DNA of 64,000 nt from Miscanthus floridulus (GCF_019320115.1 NC_089598.1:33065983-33129982), one strand, 5' to 3'. Shown: positions 21,371-32,389, counted from the first letter of the stretch. Notes: generated by a model not told the origin, from the letters alone. Numbers and translations: made by a program.

Positions 21371-21697
21371 GTGTAAGTATGCTACTAATATTTTATTGGA
21401 ATCTCATTGTGTAGGACCATAAGAGGTGCTTTTTCTTTCAGTGGATCGACGGTGCAGACAAGTTTGATCCTATGTACCTCCTTTTCGACGATTGGTTTAG
21501 AGGGAGACATCCACATGAGCACTTCAAGCAATGGGTTCCAACCCCCCTAACCCTCCACTAATGATAGCTAAGGAGAAGCACCTAGCTATAGTTAGACGAC
21601 TCGAGAAACCTCCTCTGTGTGATCGTGGAGATCGAGCTGTGATAAACCATGAAAATACGTTGGAGTTTATGTGTCCAAACAAGCATGAAGTAAGTGC

Positions 21698-21893
21698 AAA
21701 CACTGTTCGCCTAAACGACTGTTTAGCCCGTTTACACACCGTTTAAACGCTACACGGGGGTACACCGTTTCCGTTTAATCGGTTGTTTTGACCGTTTAAA
21801 CGGTCGTTTTTCCCGTTTAAACACCCGTTTTTCGAATAATGGGCTAAACGGCAGGGGACCGATTGTTTACCATTTAGCGTTTAGGATAACACT
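21698..21893. mobile_element. Small hAT-like MITE in intron 2 of the GRF-type gene
   Basis: The intron between 21690 and 21958 is filled by a sequence rich in CGTTTAAACGG and its complement. Its ends are inverted-like: ACTGTTCGCCTAAACG and GCGTTTAGGATAACACT. The palindromic core (ACCGTTTAAACGGTCG) is a hallmark of a dispersed grass MITE type. No coding capacity; family assignment tentative. Confidence 0.5.
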
Positions 21894-22801
21894 CTGCAAA
21901 GTGTATTGTTGAAATCTTGAGCTATATGTGTTCATGTACTAATGTCACCTTTATTTAGGTGTTTGCAATGGCAAAGTGTCGTTTTAAGGAGTGGTTGTAT
22001 GGTCCTAAGAACCAATGGCCAGAAGAACCGCGAAAGGTTAAGGAAAAGAAGAGAGAAAGGGTAATTTACAAAGCACCTCCTATCATGTGCGAATGCGGTG
22101 TTAAATCCAACTATGGCCTAGTCCCTTCGGAGCTTGGAATATGCCATTATTGTGGCCATATGGTTGAGTATGATGAGGTTGGTTATTTTTGTGGTAAACA
22201 TGAAATCATATTTTGTTTCTTTTGCTAAGACATATGTGATATAATATTTCTTTTGAACAGAGCACTAGGAAATGTAGGTGGAAATGTTATGATGGTCAAG
22301 CTAAGTTCTTGGATGAACTGAAGGGGAGGCAAGTAATTGCACGGAAGAGGGGATATGGACCTGACTATGTCAACCTATTCGTTAAACATCACAAAGAAAA
22401 GATACGTGAGTTTGCAAGACAGCGCGGTATTTATAACCCGATTGATGTTGGGCTTAACAAATGGGGATTGGAGAGGCGGATGATGTTAGAGGAGGAGAGG
22501 GCAATGAAGGAGGTAAGGGAGGAGACAAGAGTACAGATGCAGGTCTTGAATGAGCATGTTGTTGCATTATGTGCCAGTGAGTGCTTGAAAGCCTTTTTTC
22601 ATTGCCTTATTTTAAATGCAATATAATCGCATTGCTAACTGATTGTATTTTATACATGAAGAGATTGGTTGCGGTGAGGAACATGCCGTAGAGGTGGCTC
22701 GTGCAAGGTATGAGGAGAAGAAGTTAGATGAGCATAGATCGCGAGCTGGTCGCACCGTTCAATCACCGATTGTGTTGTCTGGTGAGAGAGACGAGGATGA
22801 G

Positions 22802-23008
22802 GACGACACTGGTAGACTGAGTGAGCTCATTGCTCTAGCAGAGGCGAACTTACAGGCGCAGGAGGCTGAGGACGATATTGGCAAACTGAGCGAGCTCATC
22901 GCTCTAGCAGAGGTGGGCTTACAAGCAGAGGAGTCTAAGGACGACACTGGCAGACTGAGTGAGCTCATCACCCTAGCAGAGGCAGGCTTACAGGCGGAGG
23001 AGGATGAT
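22802..23008 (+). repeat. Three 69-bp tandem repeats in the GRF-type gene
   Basis: Units start at 22802, 22871 and 22940, exactly 69 bases apart. Each encodes a 23-residue acidic, helical-looking unit with core GRLSELIALAEAGLQAEE. The copies differ at a few positions, mostly conservative ones. Confidence 0.9.
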
Positions 23009-23189
23009 GACGTGTTCTTCACTCAGGCCACAACGGCCGTAGATGAAGCGGAGGCCGCTTACTACATGCGATAGGCAGGTCAGAGCAACATAGGTGAGCC
23101 TAGCCACAGCAACAGGGTTGTGGTAGAGGACTGATACTCGGATGATGAGTTGCTTCCTCAGTATGTTTCAGATTAAGAATTTAAAGGTG

Positions 23190-23704
23190 CATGTGCCTAG
23201 GTTTGCTAGCTTTTTCATACCTTCGCATCATCCTATGGTTGTATAATACAAATATTGAGGGATAGAATAAAACCCTAAGTAATGACGATTCTTAGGTTGA
23301 AAAATCCGACTAATATATACCAAATCGATGTGAAAAAACTAGGAGGGGAGCGAGGATACCTTGTTCTCGAAGATCTACGGGTCAAATCAAAGTTTTCAAG
23401 GTCCAATATGCCGATTCGTGAGATAGGACGAAGTGGGGAGAAAAAAAACCTGAGAGGGAGAAGAAAGAAGAGAAAGAAGGCTCGGGCAGGAAGGTTGGGA
23501 CCGGGGTTATAACATAAGCTCGGCGTCGTTCACCAAGCTCCCTGTCATGTCACCTCCACGTGGGTCTCGAACCCGACATGTTAGCTCGGCGGCAGCATCG
23601 ATGGCACCGAGCTAAGAGTACAGATTCTGAAATCTTTCCTCTATAAACATATCTGTGAAAAACTTTTAAAAAAGACTAAAAAATAAAAAAATTCGACATC
23701 GATG
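23190..23704 (-). repeat. Right terminal inverted repeat of the long-TIR element
   Basis: This 515-base arm is the inverted partner of 8440-9050. It lacks most of the GGCGCC palindromes of the left arm, which accounts for most of the length difference. It ends GACATCGATG, the complement of the left terminus. Confidence 0.85.
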
Positions 23705-23814
23705 TCGATGGAAGGTACATCCAAAGGTGGACGTCCTCCTGTCACTCCTAAGGGCACATGCAACCCTGTAGAACAGTTGTGGTCTGTAAGTACCTATCAG
23801 TCTACCACTTTATA

Positions 23815-24037
23815 CTCCCTCTGTAAAAAAAAAGTGATGTTTTTTACTTTCAGACATCGTGTTTGACTGTTCGTTTTATTTAAAAATTTTATGTAAATTA
23901 TAAAATAAATAAATCATTATTAAAGTATCGTTAATGATAAAAATAAATCATAACAAAATATATGATATTTATATAAAAATTTTGAATAAGACGGATGATC
24001 AAAGTAAAAAACGACACTCATTTTGGAACGAAGGGAG
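23815..24037. mobile_element. Stowaway-type MITE
   Basis: The termini CTCCCTCTGT and ACGAAGGGAG are inverted relatives and are flanked by TA on both sides (23813-23814 and 24038-24039), the Tc1/mariner target duplication. The AT-rich interior has no ORF. Confidence 0.85.
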
Positions 24038-24134
24038 TAAGCAAGATCTATATATACCATGTTGTTCCTTCTTGAAAATTGATGGTCAAGCATGAATAAG
24101 ACAAACATAACAACAAAATGATTTAGAACCTAAT

Positions 24135-24270
24135 GGCCCCGTTCGGCTTATCCAAAAGTCGGTTTGTTCGGTTTTTTTTTAGCCAGAACAATATTTTTCT
24201 CTCACAACAATTCAGCCAGAACAGTGTTTTCAGTCTGTTTCAGTCAAAATTCAGCAAGCCGAACGAGACC
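24135..24270. mobile_element. Short grass MITE, family A copy 2
   Basis: The best-preserved copy of the family: termini GGCCCCGTTCGGCTT and AAGCCGAACGAGACC are inverted repeats around the core ATATTTTTCTCTCACAACAA. Non-coding. Confidence 0.75.
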
Positions 24271-24525
24271 AAATAACAGGATACATTAATAAATATATAG
24301 CGGCTCTCAATGGATTTATCTCTTAATTTAATTAAGTACATAAAGACAAAACAAGAGCTTGGTATGCATGTCTAAGTTGAGGAAAGCATGATAGTATCAA
24401 AAGGAGTTCTCTTATAATGCAAAAATAAATTGTCATGAAAAACTAAGCAAGCGCTATCAGAGGTCACATTTCTAATCTACTTCACGCCAAGACTTTTTTT
24501 TAGGGGAACTTCACGCCAAGACTTA

Positions 24526-24768
24526 GGCCTTGTTTAGTTCTAAAAAGTTTTTTTTTAAAAAGTGCTACAGTAGCTATCACATCGAATCTTGCGATACGTG
24601 CCTGGAGCATTAAATGTAAATGAAAAAAAATTAATTGCACAATTTAATTAGAAATCGTGAGACGAACGTTTTGAGCCTAATTAGTCCATGATTGAATACT
24701 AATTGTCAAATAAAAACGAAAATACTACCGTAGTCAAATTCCCAAATTTTACACAACTAAACGAGGCC
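24526..24768. mobile_element. Tourist-like MITE, copy 1
   Basis: Termini GGCCTTGTTTAG and CTAAACGAGGCC are inverted and flanked by TTA duplications (24523-24525, 24769-24771), as in PIF/Harbinger-related Tourist elements. The interior contains GAGCATTAAATG and TTTTGAGCCTAATTAGTCCA, shared with copies at 25608, 32158 and 63650. Confidence 0.85.
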
Positions 24769-24922
24769 TTATAGAGCTCTCTGAATACCAAAACCAGAAG
24801 GCACCTTTCTTCAGTTCCCGCTTTTCCTCCTCCGTAGCCCGGCAAAGGTAGATGGAAAAGTGTTCGTAGCCAGCCTTCTTGAAATTTGAAAAAAAAAAAC
24901 TCCCTTAGAAGGGTCAGCTTTA

Positions 24923-25258
24923 GGGGGTGTTTGTTCCTACACAAAAATTTTAGTCCCTGTCCTATCGGATGTTTGACACATACATGAAGTATTAAATATA
25001 GACGAAAAAAATAACTAATTGCACAGATTGTGGCTAATTTACGAGACGAATTTTTTAAGCCTAATTAGTCCATGATTTGACAATGTGGTGCTACAGTAAA
25101 TATATGCTAATGGCGAATTAATTAGGCTTAATAAATTCGTCTCGTAATTAGTCTCCGTCTATGTAATTAGTTTTATAATTAACTTATATTTAGTTCTCCT
25201 AAATAGCATCCAAACGTTTGATATGACATGGACTAAAATTTAATTCACGGAACCAACA
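24923..25258. mobile_element. Tourist-like MITE, second family
   Basis: Starts GGGGGTGTTTGTTCC and ends GGAACCAACA, flanked by TTA (24920-24922 and 25259-25261). The interior has GCCTAATTAGTCCATGATTT and its near complement AATTAATTAGGCTTAATAAA, so the element is largely palindromic. Confidence 0.8.
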
Positions 25259-25607
25259 TTAGCGTTTAAAATGTGTCCCACAGAGAGTGTCGCTCTGTAC
25301 TGTCTCAGTAGGTCGCAGGCCTATCACCGTAGCTTCCCTTCCACTGCCGGAGCCGAACGTCTGTTTTTTTTTTTTTTGACAGACAGAGTATTGCCTGCTG
25401 TCTGGTATCAAACGTACTCCTAGATAAGATCTACATTTTTTTTATTCACAAGCACAAGTGCCTAACACAGGCCGGCAACAGAATGGTCATGGTCCGATCG
25501 TTTCAGTTAAATTCTTTCCATAGACATCATAATGTACCCTTGAAGCACAAAACCTACTACTATAGCACTGCTTGCTCAATTATTTGCAAGAGTCCAGAGA
25601 TCACTTA

Positions 25608-25851
25608 GCCCTTGTTTAGTTCTACTCCAACTTCTAAAAAGTTGCTACAGTACCTATCACATCGAATGTTTGCGGCCCGTGCATGGAGCATTAAATGTTG
25701 ACGAAAAGAAAAACTAATTGCACAGTTTGGTGGGAAATTGCGAGACAAACGTTTTGAGCCTAATTAGTCCACGTTTGAATACTATTTACCAAATAAAAAC
25801 GAACGTGCTACAGTAACCCCAAAATCCAAATTCCTATAACTAAACACAGCC
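25608..25851. mobile_element. Tourist-like MITE, copy 2
   Basis: Termini GCCCTTGTTTAG and CTAAACACAGCC with TTA duplications (25605-25607, 25852-25854). The interior closely follows the copy at 24526. Confidence 0.85.
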
Positions 25852-26018
25852 TTAATCCTACTCATCTCCAAAATTTTGGTACGTAGTTTTCATGCTAGGT
25901 GCCGAATTCTGTAATAAGTCTCATGCATCTCACAAGATAAACAAGTCTAAACTTTATAGAGCAATTTAACAACTTAGTAAACTTTCATTCACTTTGTTTT
26001 TTTAGTCAATCACAGCAT

Positions 26019-26153
26019 ATTGAATACTAATCTTCTGAAACTACTCGCGTCATCTCGAATACTAATCTTCTATTGAATACTACTCTTCTGAGACTACTGA
26101 AGTCATCTCGAATACTAATCTTCTGAAATTGCTCTTCTGAAACTACTTAGTCA
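26019..26153. repeat. Minisatellite-like array of CTCGAATACTAATCTTCTGA
   Basis: Four to five imperfect units of about 30-45 bases share GAATACTAATCTTCTGAAAC and GTCATCTCGAATACTAATC. Unit lengths vary by small deletions. No gene. Confidence 0.75.
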
Positions 26154-26203
26154 TCCTGCAGCAACGGGTGCCGACGAGCGCAATGCTGTAGCAAGTGCAG
26201 CTA

Positions 26204-26317
26204 GTCGTGTTCGCTTGTTTCAGTCAGGGCTTATCAGCCATGATATAGTATTTTTCTCTCACAATAAATCAGTACTAGCCAGACTTATTAGCCTAGAAAC
26301 CAACCAGCGAACAGGCT
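26204..26317. mobile_element. Short grass MITE, family A copy 3
   Basis: GTGTTCGCTTGTTTCAGTCA at the left and CCAGCGAACAGGC at the right are inverted ends around ATTTTTCTCTCACAATAAAT. It is a diverged member of the family at 8182 and 24135. Confidence 0.7.
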
Positions 26318-26416
26318 GAGTAGCGAGACGAAGTCTCTACTAGCATGACACTGCTATAGACGCAGGCGAGATCCCCATGGTCGTCGAGCCCAACCTGCAA
26401 TCACACCCTGAGGACT

Positions 26417-26650
26417 TTTTTTCCCCCGAATTACACAAGTACATTGGCATACGCTCAACACGCACGCATACTCATTCTTACGGACACACGTACGCAAACC
26501 CTATCTCTACGAGCACCTCCAGCACATCTCGAGATTAACGAAGTCACCACAGGCGCCTCGCTGTCGACGAGAATGTCGTCTACCATTGAAAGCACAACGC
26601 CACTAAATCCTAAAATAAATCCAGGAAAATCGAGAACTTAATCCAGTTGG
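26417..26650. repeat. Dispersed grass repeat, possibly a LINE or SINE 3' part
   Basis: The segment runs from ACACAAGTACATTGGCATAC through GAGCACCTCCAGCACATCTC and GAAGTCACCACAGGCGCCTC to TAAATCCTAAAATAAATCCA. I recognise this succession as a high-copy grass dispersed repeat. The class is uncertain and it has no ORF of its own. Confidence 0.45.
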
Positions 26651-26654
26651 ACAG

Positions 26655-27235
26655 ACAGATTTCACCATTAAAAAATGTAATCAACTGAGCTAGTGAATGT
26701 AATCAACTGAGCTAGGCACTAGGCACTAGCTCAGTTCGCTCCGTGGCTGTGGTCTCGTGGAGCATGTACGGCGTAGAGCCGTGCCAGGAGGGTTTCCCTC
26801 CCACCTGTGGCGGCAGCATACGCAACACCGTCCCCTTTCGATCTAGCGTCACCGCTGGTGTTCTTGGTGGGCCTGAGCGCGATTGTGCAGAGCGGTGGCA
26901 TGATCCCATCCTTCACCTCGACGGTGGCGGTACTCCTTTGTGCATCGCTAGGGATGGGAATTGGGATATTCCATTAATTTACTGTACTTTAATTTATGTT
27001 TCAACTCCTTGACCAATTTAAATAATCAGAGCACAAGGAGAACAATGAAAATGAACATCACCAAGAAGGCTAAAATAAAACGAAATGTTTAGGCTTGGAC
27101 GTCCGAACGCCTCTGTTTGTGGGCCGTGGTGCCAACTTGAACCAACCTGAAAGGCCCAACATTCCACTGCGCTCGCTTAATTAAGAGTCGTTCAGCCAAT
27201 CCACTCTAGAAACAAGACCAAATAATACTCTCCAC
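26655..27235. other. Intergenic, no recognised gene
   Basis: Short open frames occur (for example 26743-27012 plus) but lack known domains and overlap frames on the other strand. A small duplicated GTAATCAACTGAGCTAG lies at about 26677-26715. Confidence 0.5.
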
Positions 27236-28255
27236 TTGTCAAGTTCTCCATGCCGCCGCGGCATGGTCCACAGCGATCCCTGTGGCGCGACGTTCTTCAC
27301 TGCGCTCGGCCGTCTGCCTGCCTTCATCCTTCCTCCCCACCACACTTGAGCGCCGCTGCGCAGCTTCTTCCATCTCCACCGTGCTCACCGACTGATGTGT
27401 GGTTTACATTCTGCATCGTGCCCCCCGCTGCTTTCGTCCCTCTCTGGCGGTAGCTCGCGCTAGGAGCGGCGACCAATCAGCCTTCCCCCCTCTCTCCCCA
27501 TGGCACCCTGTCCGCTACCTCCCTCGGCGATGGTCTCCACCAGTGATGCGTACGAGATCGGGTAGGGGCGACTCCCCCAGCAGTGGCGACTCGCCCAACA
27601 GCGGCTACGATGATGGTGGCCATGATGCATATTTCCGGAATCAGTCGGTTCTCCCGCTCTATGCTGCGTCGTACGGAAGAAGAATGGTGAAACCGCATGT
27701 TGCAATAATATGTTTTAAGTGTTTCACATGTTTCAAAGGTATATTGTAAGTATTGTATATTGATGTTGCAAAAGTAGATCGGGATGTTGCACATATTGTA
27801 ATGGCTATACACGTATATTTTAAGTGTATATTCCAAATGTTTCATCTGTTACAGACGTATGTTGCAAGTGTTTTATCTGGATGTTGTATATACATGCATG
27901 TTGCAAGTATATATTTTAAGTGTTTTTAGGTGTTTCATACGTATGTTTTTAAGTGTTTCATCTGGATGTTGTATATGTTCGTAATTGTTTTCAAATATTT
28001 TTCAGGCATTTTCGCAAGTGTTTCAGACGCTTAGTGTTTCATCTGTCTTCTTTTGTATGTTCCAACTGTTGCATCTATATGTTTACAAAGTAGATCAGAT
28101 GTTGCATAAGGGATTCACATGGGTAGTAGCTAGTGGCGCGGGCGACGTCCAGGGTGGCACAGGCCTATTGCTGGTGCACTCGCTCGCGAGCCCGACGCGC
28201 TAGGCACTCGCTCGCTCCCTGCGGGCACCGTCCGAACGCTAGCGCCTAAATATAA
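27236..28255. repeat. Unclassified dispersed repeat, copy 1
   Basis: A GC-rich half (about 27236-27670) is followed by an AT-rich half built from loosely repeated GTATGTTGCAAGTGTTT and ATCTGGATGTTG units, ending in a GC-rich tail. The segment ATGTTGCAAAAGTAGATCGG at 27763 recurs in copy 2 near 38265. It is likely a non-autonomous transposon, superfamily not assigned. Confidence 0.6.
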
Positions 28256-28287
28256 TGTCATCTGTTGAGACCCATTCACAGCACTAA

Positions 28288-28640
28288 GAGCTTCTTTGAA
28301 ATGCTGAATTCGGAAAATACATAATCAAAAATAGAACGAAACTTTAAGATCAAACGTTTGGGTAGAGCGTAAGATAAACGCATGAATTTGATTAGAGTGA
28401 CAGAAAGAGAACCTTCCATGGGTTCAAACATATTGGTATAATTTCTCTGAGAAAAACCATTCCAAAAAAGAAAATTATGGGATTAGTACGAACTCAATCC
28501 TTTGATCAAAGGGCTTCATAGGGAATTTTCCTATAGAAGTCTAATTATTAGAATTTCTCTGTTTTTTCTTTGTTTCAAAAGAGGGACTATTCTAATTCTT
28601 TTGAATTTCTCTATTTTCCTTTGTTGGCGAGCTCGCCGGA
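28288..28640. repeat. Degenerate MITE-like sequence
   Basis: AT-rich, with partially inverted ends (AGAGCTTCTTTGAA and TTTGTTTCAAAAGAGGGACT) and an internal CCTTTGATCAAAGG palindrome, reminiscent of a grass Tourist-type family. No TTA duplication was confirmed. Confidence 0.35.
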
Positions 28641-29132
28641 TGCGGATTGAGACGAGGCCCGAGGGCCCCACAATAGTCAAAACCAGTATTAGTGTATTAT
28701 TACTGGTCATTATTCACTTTCATCGTCCCATGCCAAACTACAGCATTCCTTACCACTTTATGACAAGAATAGTCAGTCAACTTTTTTCTATTACAAAACA
28801 CATATACGCAACTGAGCTACGAAAAAGAATTCTCTCCGATGTACTATGCAGCAACTCACTTCTGGTATCACTATCTCTACACATTACACAATAGCAAACA
28901 TCCAATTACTTGACTCCTCCACACCGTTTTAAGGGTTTTACCAGGACCCCGTGAACTATCCTTCCTGCACACTCGAACACGATCGCAAGCATCAAATTCT
29001 CAAGCCAGATGTGACTGGCCGTAACACCGTCTCTAGGCTTAGGTTGTGAAGAATAGATGCAAGAATCGATTGTTAAAAATGAACTTGTGATCCCTGTGGA
29101 CACCGGTATACACACTGCTACTTGCATCAACG
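28640..29132 (-). other. Downstream flank and 3' UTR of the MUB gene
   Basis: The minus-strand MUB stop is at 29133, and its 3' UTR must lie in the following few hundred bases. Short ORFs here have no known domain. No distinctive poly(A) signal was identified. Confidence 0.4.
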
Positions 29133-31822
29133 TCACAATATCGTGCATCCACATCTGTTCGGCTTCGGGGAGTTTGACTGTTGCTTCTCTGAAAAAGGGA
29201 GGTAGAACATTTTAAGGATCTTTTTTTAAGCAAGATTATTTCAAAATGTATGGCATGGAATTAACACAGAACGATGCAATTAGACAATGTATGCATGCAA
29301 GCATATACATGTACGTATGTATGTATCCTCCAGCAGTAGAACATGCGTGCTAATGAGGTTGCCCTTGTTATTACAGAACTAGAAATAGGTAAAGAAAAAA
29401 ATAAACTAACACACTAGTATAGATACAATACCGATCAACAGATATTGCAAGCTAGCTAACATGCCTTCATATAATGGACAAACAAATCAATTAACTGAAA
29501 AATGACAAGAAACTCATGGAAGCATCATGAGAAGAGAAGACTGGTCAACGTAAGCAATTTTGTCAAACTTCCAGTATGCCTTCCCTGTCAACCCAGCCCC
29601 ATACCAGATCAGATTTGACTATTGTTTTGACTAGGCAAGTTTTTAACCAGCAACCTATTCTGATCAGTGATCAACAAAAGCAGCAAATACAAAAGAAGTC
29701 CTGCTCTATAACTTTGTAAGTTTGTATCACTGCCACAGAACAGCACTAAGGATAGAATAGCTAAATTCAATCCAATGCTTAAGTCACAAGTTGCCCCAAA
29801 ATATATTTGAATAAAGAACCAACCTAAAGTGGAGGACCTAGAAAATGCTATGACCTAGAATTAACAATGATGAACTGCATTAATACACCTAAATAAGCAT
29901 TACACATTCTTTCTATTTTGGGGTGAGATTGCAAAACATAGCTCAGCAGGAGCATTTAACTAATTGTATCTAGAGGGTGATGGTCAAAATTCAATTACAT
30001 TGACACAAGAAATTTCAAGCATCTGGAGCTTGGAACAGGGAAATCATCACACAGATTAGGAAAATAACTTGAGCAACTTTGAGGAAAAAAGAATATTACC
30101 ACTTTTGTTAGATTGGGGAGGCCGCACAACAACATGCATTGTAATCACACTTCCAGGAACTTCTCCAACTGGGACTCGAGATTCAGCAAGAGTTTTGCTA
30201 TTCTCCAGTATCCTTCCAGCATTGATGAGCTTCACATCATTGACAGTTTTCGGAACTATTTCTTTATCTGTGAACATATATGGAAAATAGTATCAACATA
30301 GATATAGTTCACAAAGGTTCTGGAGGACTGAAGTATGCTAGTAGCTACACAAAAATATTCTGAGGAAATGCCAAAAATGAAGTGTTTGAAAATACTAATG
30401 ACAGACAATAAGGTTATCAAAAAAGAATGTTAACTCCCAGTTCTGGACAGATTATCAATTTATCATTCGTCAAGGAAAACTCCTGAAATATGGTTAATTG
30501 TGTTATGATTGTTTCCATATTACTGTGAACTTTTCATATTGTGTTATAATTGTTTCCTTATTACTGTGAACTTTCCATAGTCATTAATCACTCACTAATA
30601 AGACCTGAAGCTTCTTGCCACCTCTGAATTCTTTCTCAGTTTAAGCCCGCTAGAATTTGTCAGCTTCACCAAACATAAACAGCAGCCCAGTTTCACAAAA
30701 TCAATAGCGTTTACTTGTGGAACTATCACACAGATATGGTAGAAAAAACTCATACTGCATATAATGTTGTTTCTTCTAGTACTTTCATGTGACCACATGT
30801 TGAATGAGGTCCTGTCCATGCAGATGCTCAGATGCACGCCATGTTTACAGTTACAAGCTTAATCCAGCCATAGCTGTCTTAATAACCAACAAAAACATTC
30901 TGAAGGCTAGCTTCAACAAAGTACTACTAATAGGAGGATCCCCTAGTTGTTCAGAATTCAGTAAAAAAATAACACCAAAATATTGATGCCCATCTATGGA
31001 CATGACGAGGTAAGAAGACTGGCGGTCACATTGAGCCACAGAATCTCAGGAAATGGTCCTGCCAATACATGTTTGCAAAGGACCAATTGCCAAATATGCA
31101 CTCAAGAGTTCTAGCAGGTAGCAAAGTTTTCTGATCATACCATCAGGAACAAAAATCCTCTGCACACCCCATACACCATGCAATAAAGAGGGAAACCAAA
31201 GACAGGCATACCTATCCATCTCAAATACAAGGCAATAATTTCAGCATCTAAACTCTGACATGGAAGGTAGCAGTGTTGCTACTTCAGGTAAGGGTGCTTT
31301 AAAAAACATCACCTGGAGTCCGGACAAGGGTCTGAATAACCAACTACCGCACGATCAGAACAAACAGCGCACTAACTGAATTCATCCTACAACTATCACG
31401 CAACAAACAGCGCAACATGACCAGTGGGTCTTGGATTGCAAGCCAATCGCAGCACGAAAACTAACAGCTCCAACCCCCAAACCCACAAGAACCATGGTCC
31501 GAAATGGCGTTTCTTGTTCCCGAACGGCCGAACGGGTAAAGGCAGGACAGCAGAACAAGCAACCTCCCGAAACAGCAAGCATCAACATAGCAGAGCTGTA
31601 TATATACGCAACGCAACTGAAGCGAGCGCATAGTAGAGAGAGAAGGAGAGCGGGCAGATCAGTCGACAGGTCCCGCCAGGTCTCCTCACCCTGCGGCCAC
31701 CGGGCGAGGACGAACTCCTTGAGCGCGGCGACGGTGGTGTTGGGGTCGTACTTGCTGGGCCCGATGTCGGTGCCGTCGAACAGCCGGAACTTCACCTCGA
31801 TCGACTCCTTACCGCCGGCCAT
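29133..31822 (-). CDS. Membrane-anchored ubiquitin-fold protein (MUB), 118 aa, three exons
   Basis: Minus-strand coding exons are 31822-31690, 30267-30100 and 29188-29133, with GT-AG borders and matching phases (357 nt). The product begins MAGGKESIEVKFRLFDGTDI, followed by TTVAALKEFVLARWPQ, INAGRILENSKTLAESR and SVITMHVVVRPPQ, the ubiquitin-like fold of MUBs. It ends KPNRCGCTIL, a CaaX-type end: Cys115 would be prenylated and the neighbouring Cys can be palmitoylated, anchoring the protein at the plasma membrane. Plant MUBs recruit group VI E2 ubiquitin-conjugating enzymes to the membrane. Length matches the family (about 117-120). Final Leu in the CaaX box favours geranylgeranylation. Introns are 1422 and 911 bases. 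It appears intact. Confidence 0.95.
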
Positions 31823-32150
31823 CTCCACGGGCCGGCCGGATCGCGGGCGCCTTCCACCCCCACCAACCCCTCCTCCTCCCAAGATCCCAACAGGCAACAG
31901 GAGCGACCGCCGGGGCAGGGGAGGGAATCCGCACAGGAATTCAGGGGGGAGGAAAGGGCTGCCAGAAATCCGAGCCGGGAGGGCAAGCACCGATGCGGAT
32001 CCCACGGAGGATCCGATCTTCTGCGCGAGGATTTAGAATTGCTTCGTGGGGGGCAAAGCGAGGAGACGGGCGTCTCGAGGCGGAGGACGGGAGGAGAGAG
32101 GAGGAATGGGATTTGTGGGCGTTTTAACAGATACACCATCTGCGATCTTG
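31823..32150 (-). promoter_or_regulatory. 5' UTR and proximal promoter of the MUB gene
   Basis: The 300 bases before the MUB start are GC-rich with pyrimidine-rich stretches, typical of a grass 5' leader. Open frames extend through it on both strands (to 32005 minus and 32036 plus), but their sequence is low complexity and they share the MUB exon only by overlap. A Tourist-like MITE begins at 32158, within about 340 bases of the start codon. Confidence 0.5.
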
Positions 32151-32157
32151 ATATTTA

Positions 32158-32382
32158 GGGCTCGTTTAGATTGTAAGTTTTTTCACTCTCTTCATCATAT
32201 TAAATCTTGGGCATATGAAGTATTAAATATAAATAAAAAAATAACTAATTATACAGTTTGATTGTAAATTACGAGATAATCTTTTGAGCCTAGTTAGACT
32301 ATGATTGAATAATAATTATTAAATACAAATGAAAGTGCTACAGTGCCAAATACTGATTTTTAACCCTAATCTAAACCAGGCC
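32158..32382. mobile_element. Tourist-like MITE, copy 3, near the MUB promoter
   Basis: Termini GGGCTCGTTTAG and CTAAACCAGGCC, flanked by TTA (32155-32157 and 32383-32385). The interior is a diverged form of the 24526 family (TTTTGAGCCTAGTTAGAC). Confidence 0.85.
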
Positions 32383-32389
32383 TTACTTC

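Larger units (their letters stand above)
9225..23074 (+). pseudogene. GRF-zinc-finger-like transposon gene, five exons, broken
   Basis: Exons are 9225-9425, 21415-21689, 21959-22177, 22261-22576 and 22662-23074; all junctions are GT-AG. The start codon directly follows an acceptor (TTATTAG). Residues about 40-85 resemble a GRF zinc finger: CDYGFSVHVF, CFYTCSRFN, then CFFFQWIDG from the next exon, although the first CxC is now CxY. A second Cys-rich stretch has CECG, CHYCGHMVEY and KCRWKCYDG. The C-terminal part has a three-fold 23-residue repeat. It is disrupted by a one-base-type frameshift near 21530 and by in-frame stops just after 23071 and near 23131. Without those stops the frame would end near 23175. 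Intron 1 contains the entire Gypsy element. Related hypothetical proteins are common in panicoid genomes; function unknown. Confidence 0.7.
8440..23704 (+). mobile_element. Long-TIR DNA transposon carrying a GRF-type gene, split by a Gypsy element
   Basis: Two long inverted repeats (8440-9050 and 23190-23704) bracket a multi-exon gene. With the 11.9-kb Gypsy insertion removed, the element is about 3.4 kb. Both ends start CATCGATGTC. I found no clear target site duplication: the nine bases outside the two ends differ, so the superfamily is not assigned. Mutator-like is plausible from the TIR length. No transposase domain is recognisable, so it may be non-autonomous, or its gene may be of an unrecognised kind. 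Confidence 0.7.

Noticed and set aside
8431..23713. Nine-base target duplication for the long-TIR element
   Set aside because: The bases outside the two ends (TGACGGCCT and TCGATGGAA) do not match, so I do not claim a Mutator assignment.
26743..27012. ORF of 89 codons as a small gene
   Set aside because: No domain, overlapping frames on the other strand, and location among repeats.
31382..32036. Long overlapping ORFs on both strands around the MUB first exon
   Set aside because: Only the MAGGKESIEVKF part has protein similarity. The extensions are GC-rich leader or intron sequence, and splicing gives the MUB protein.
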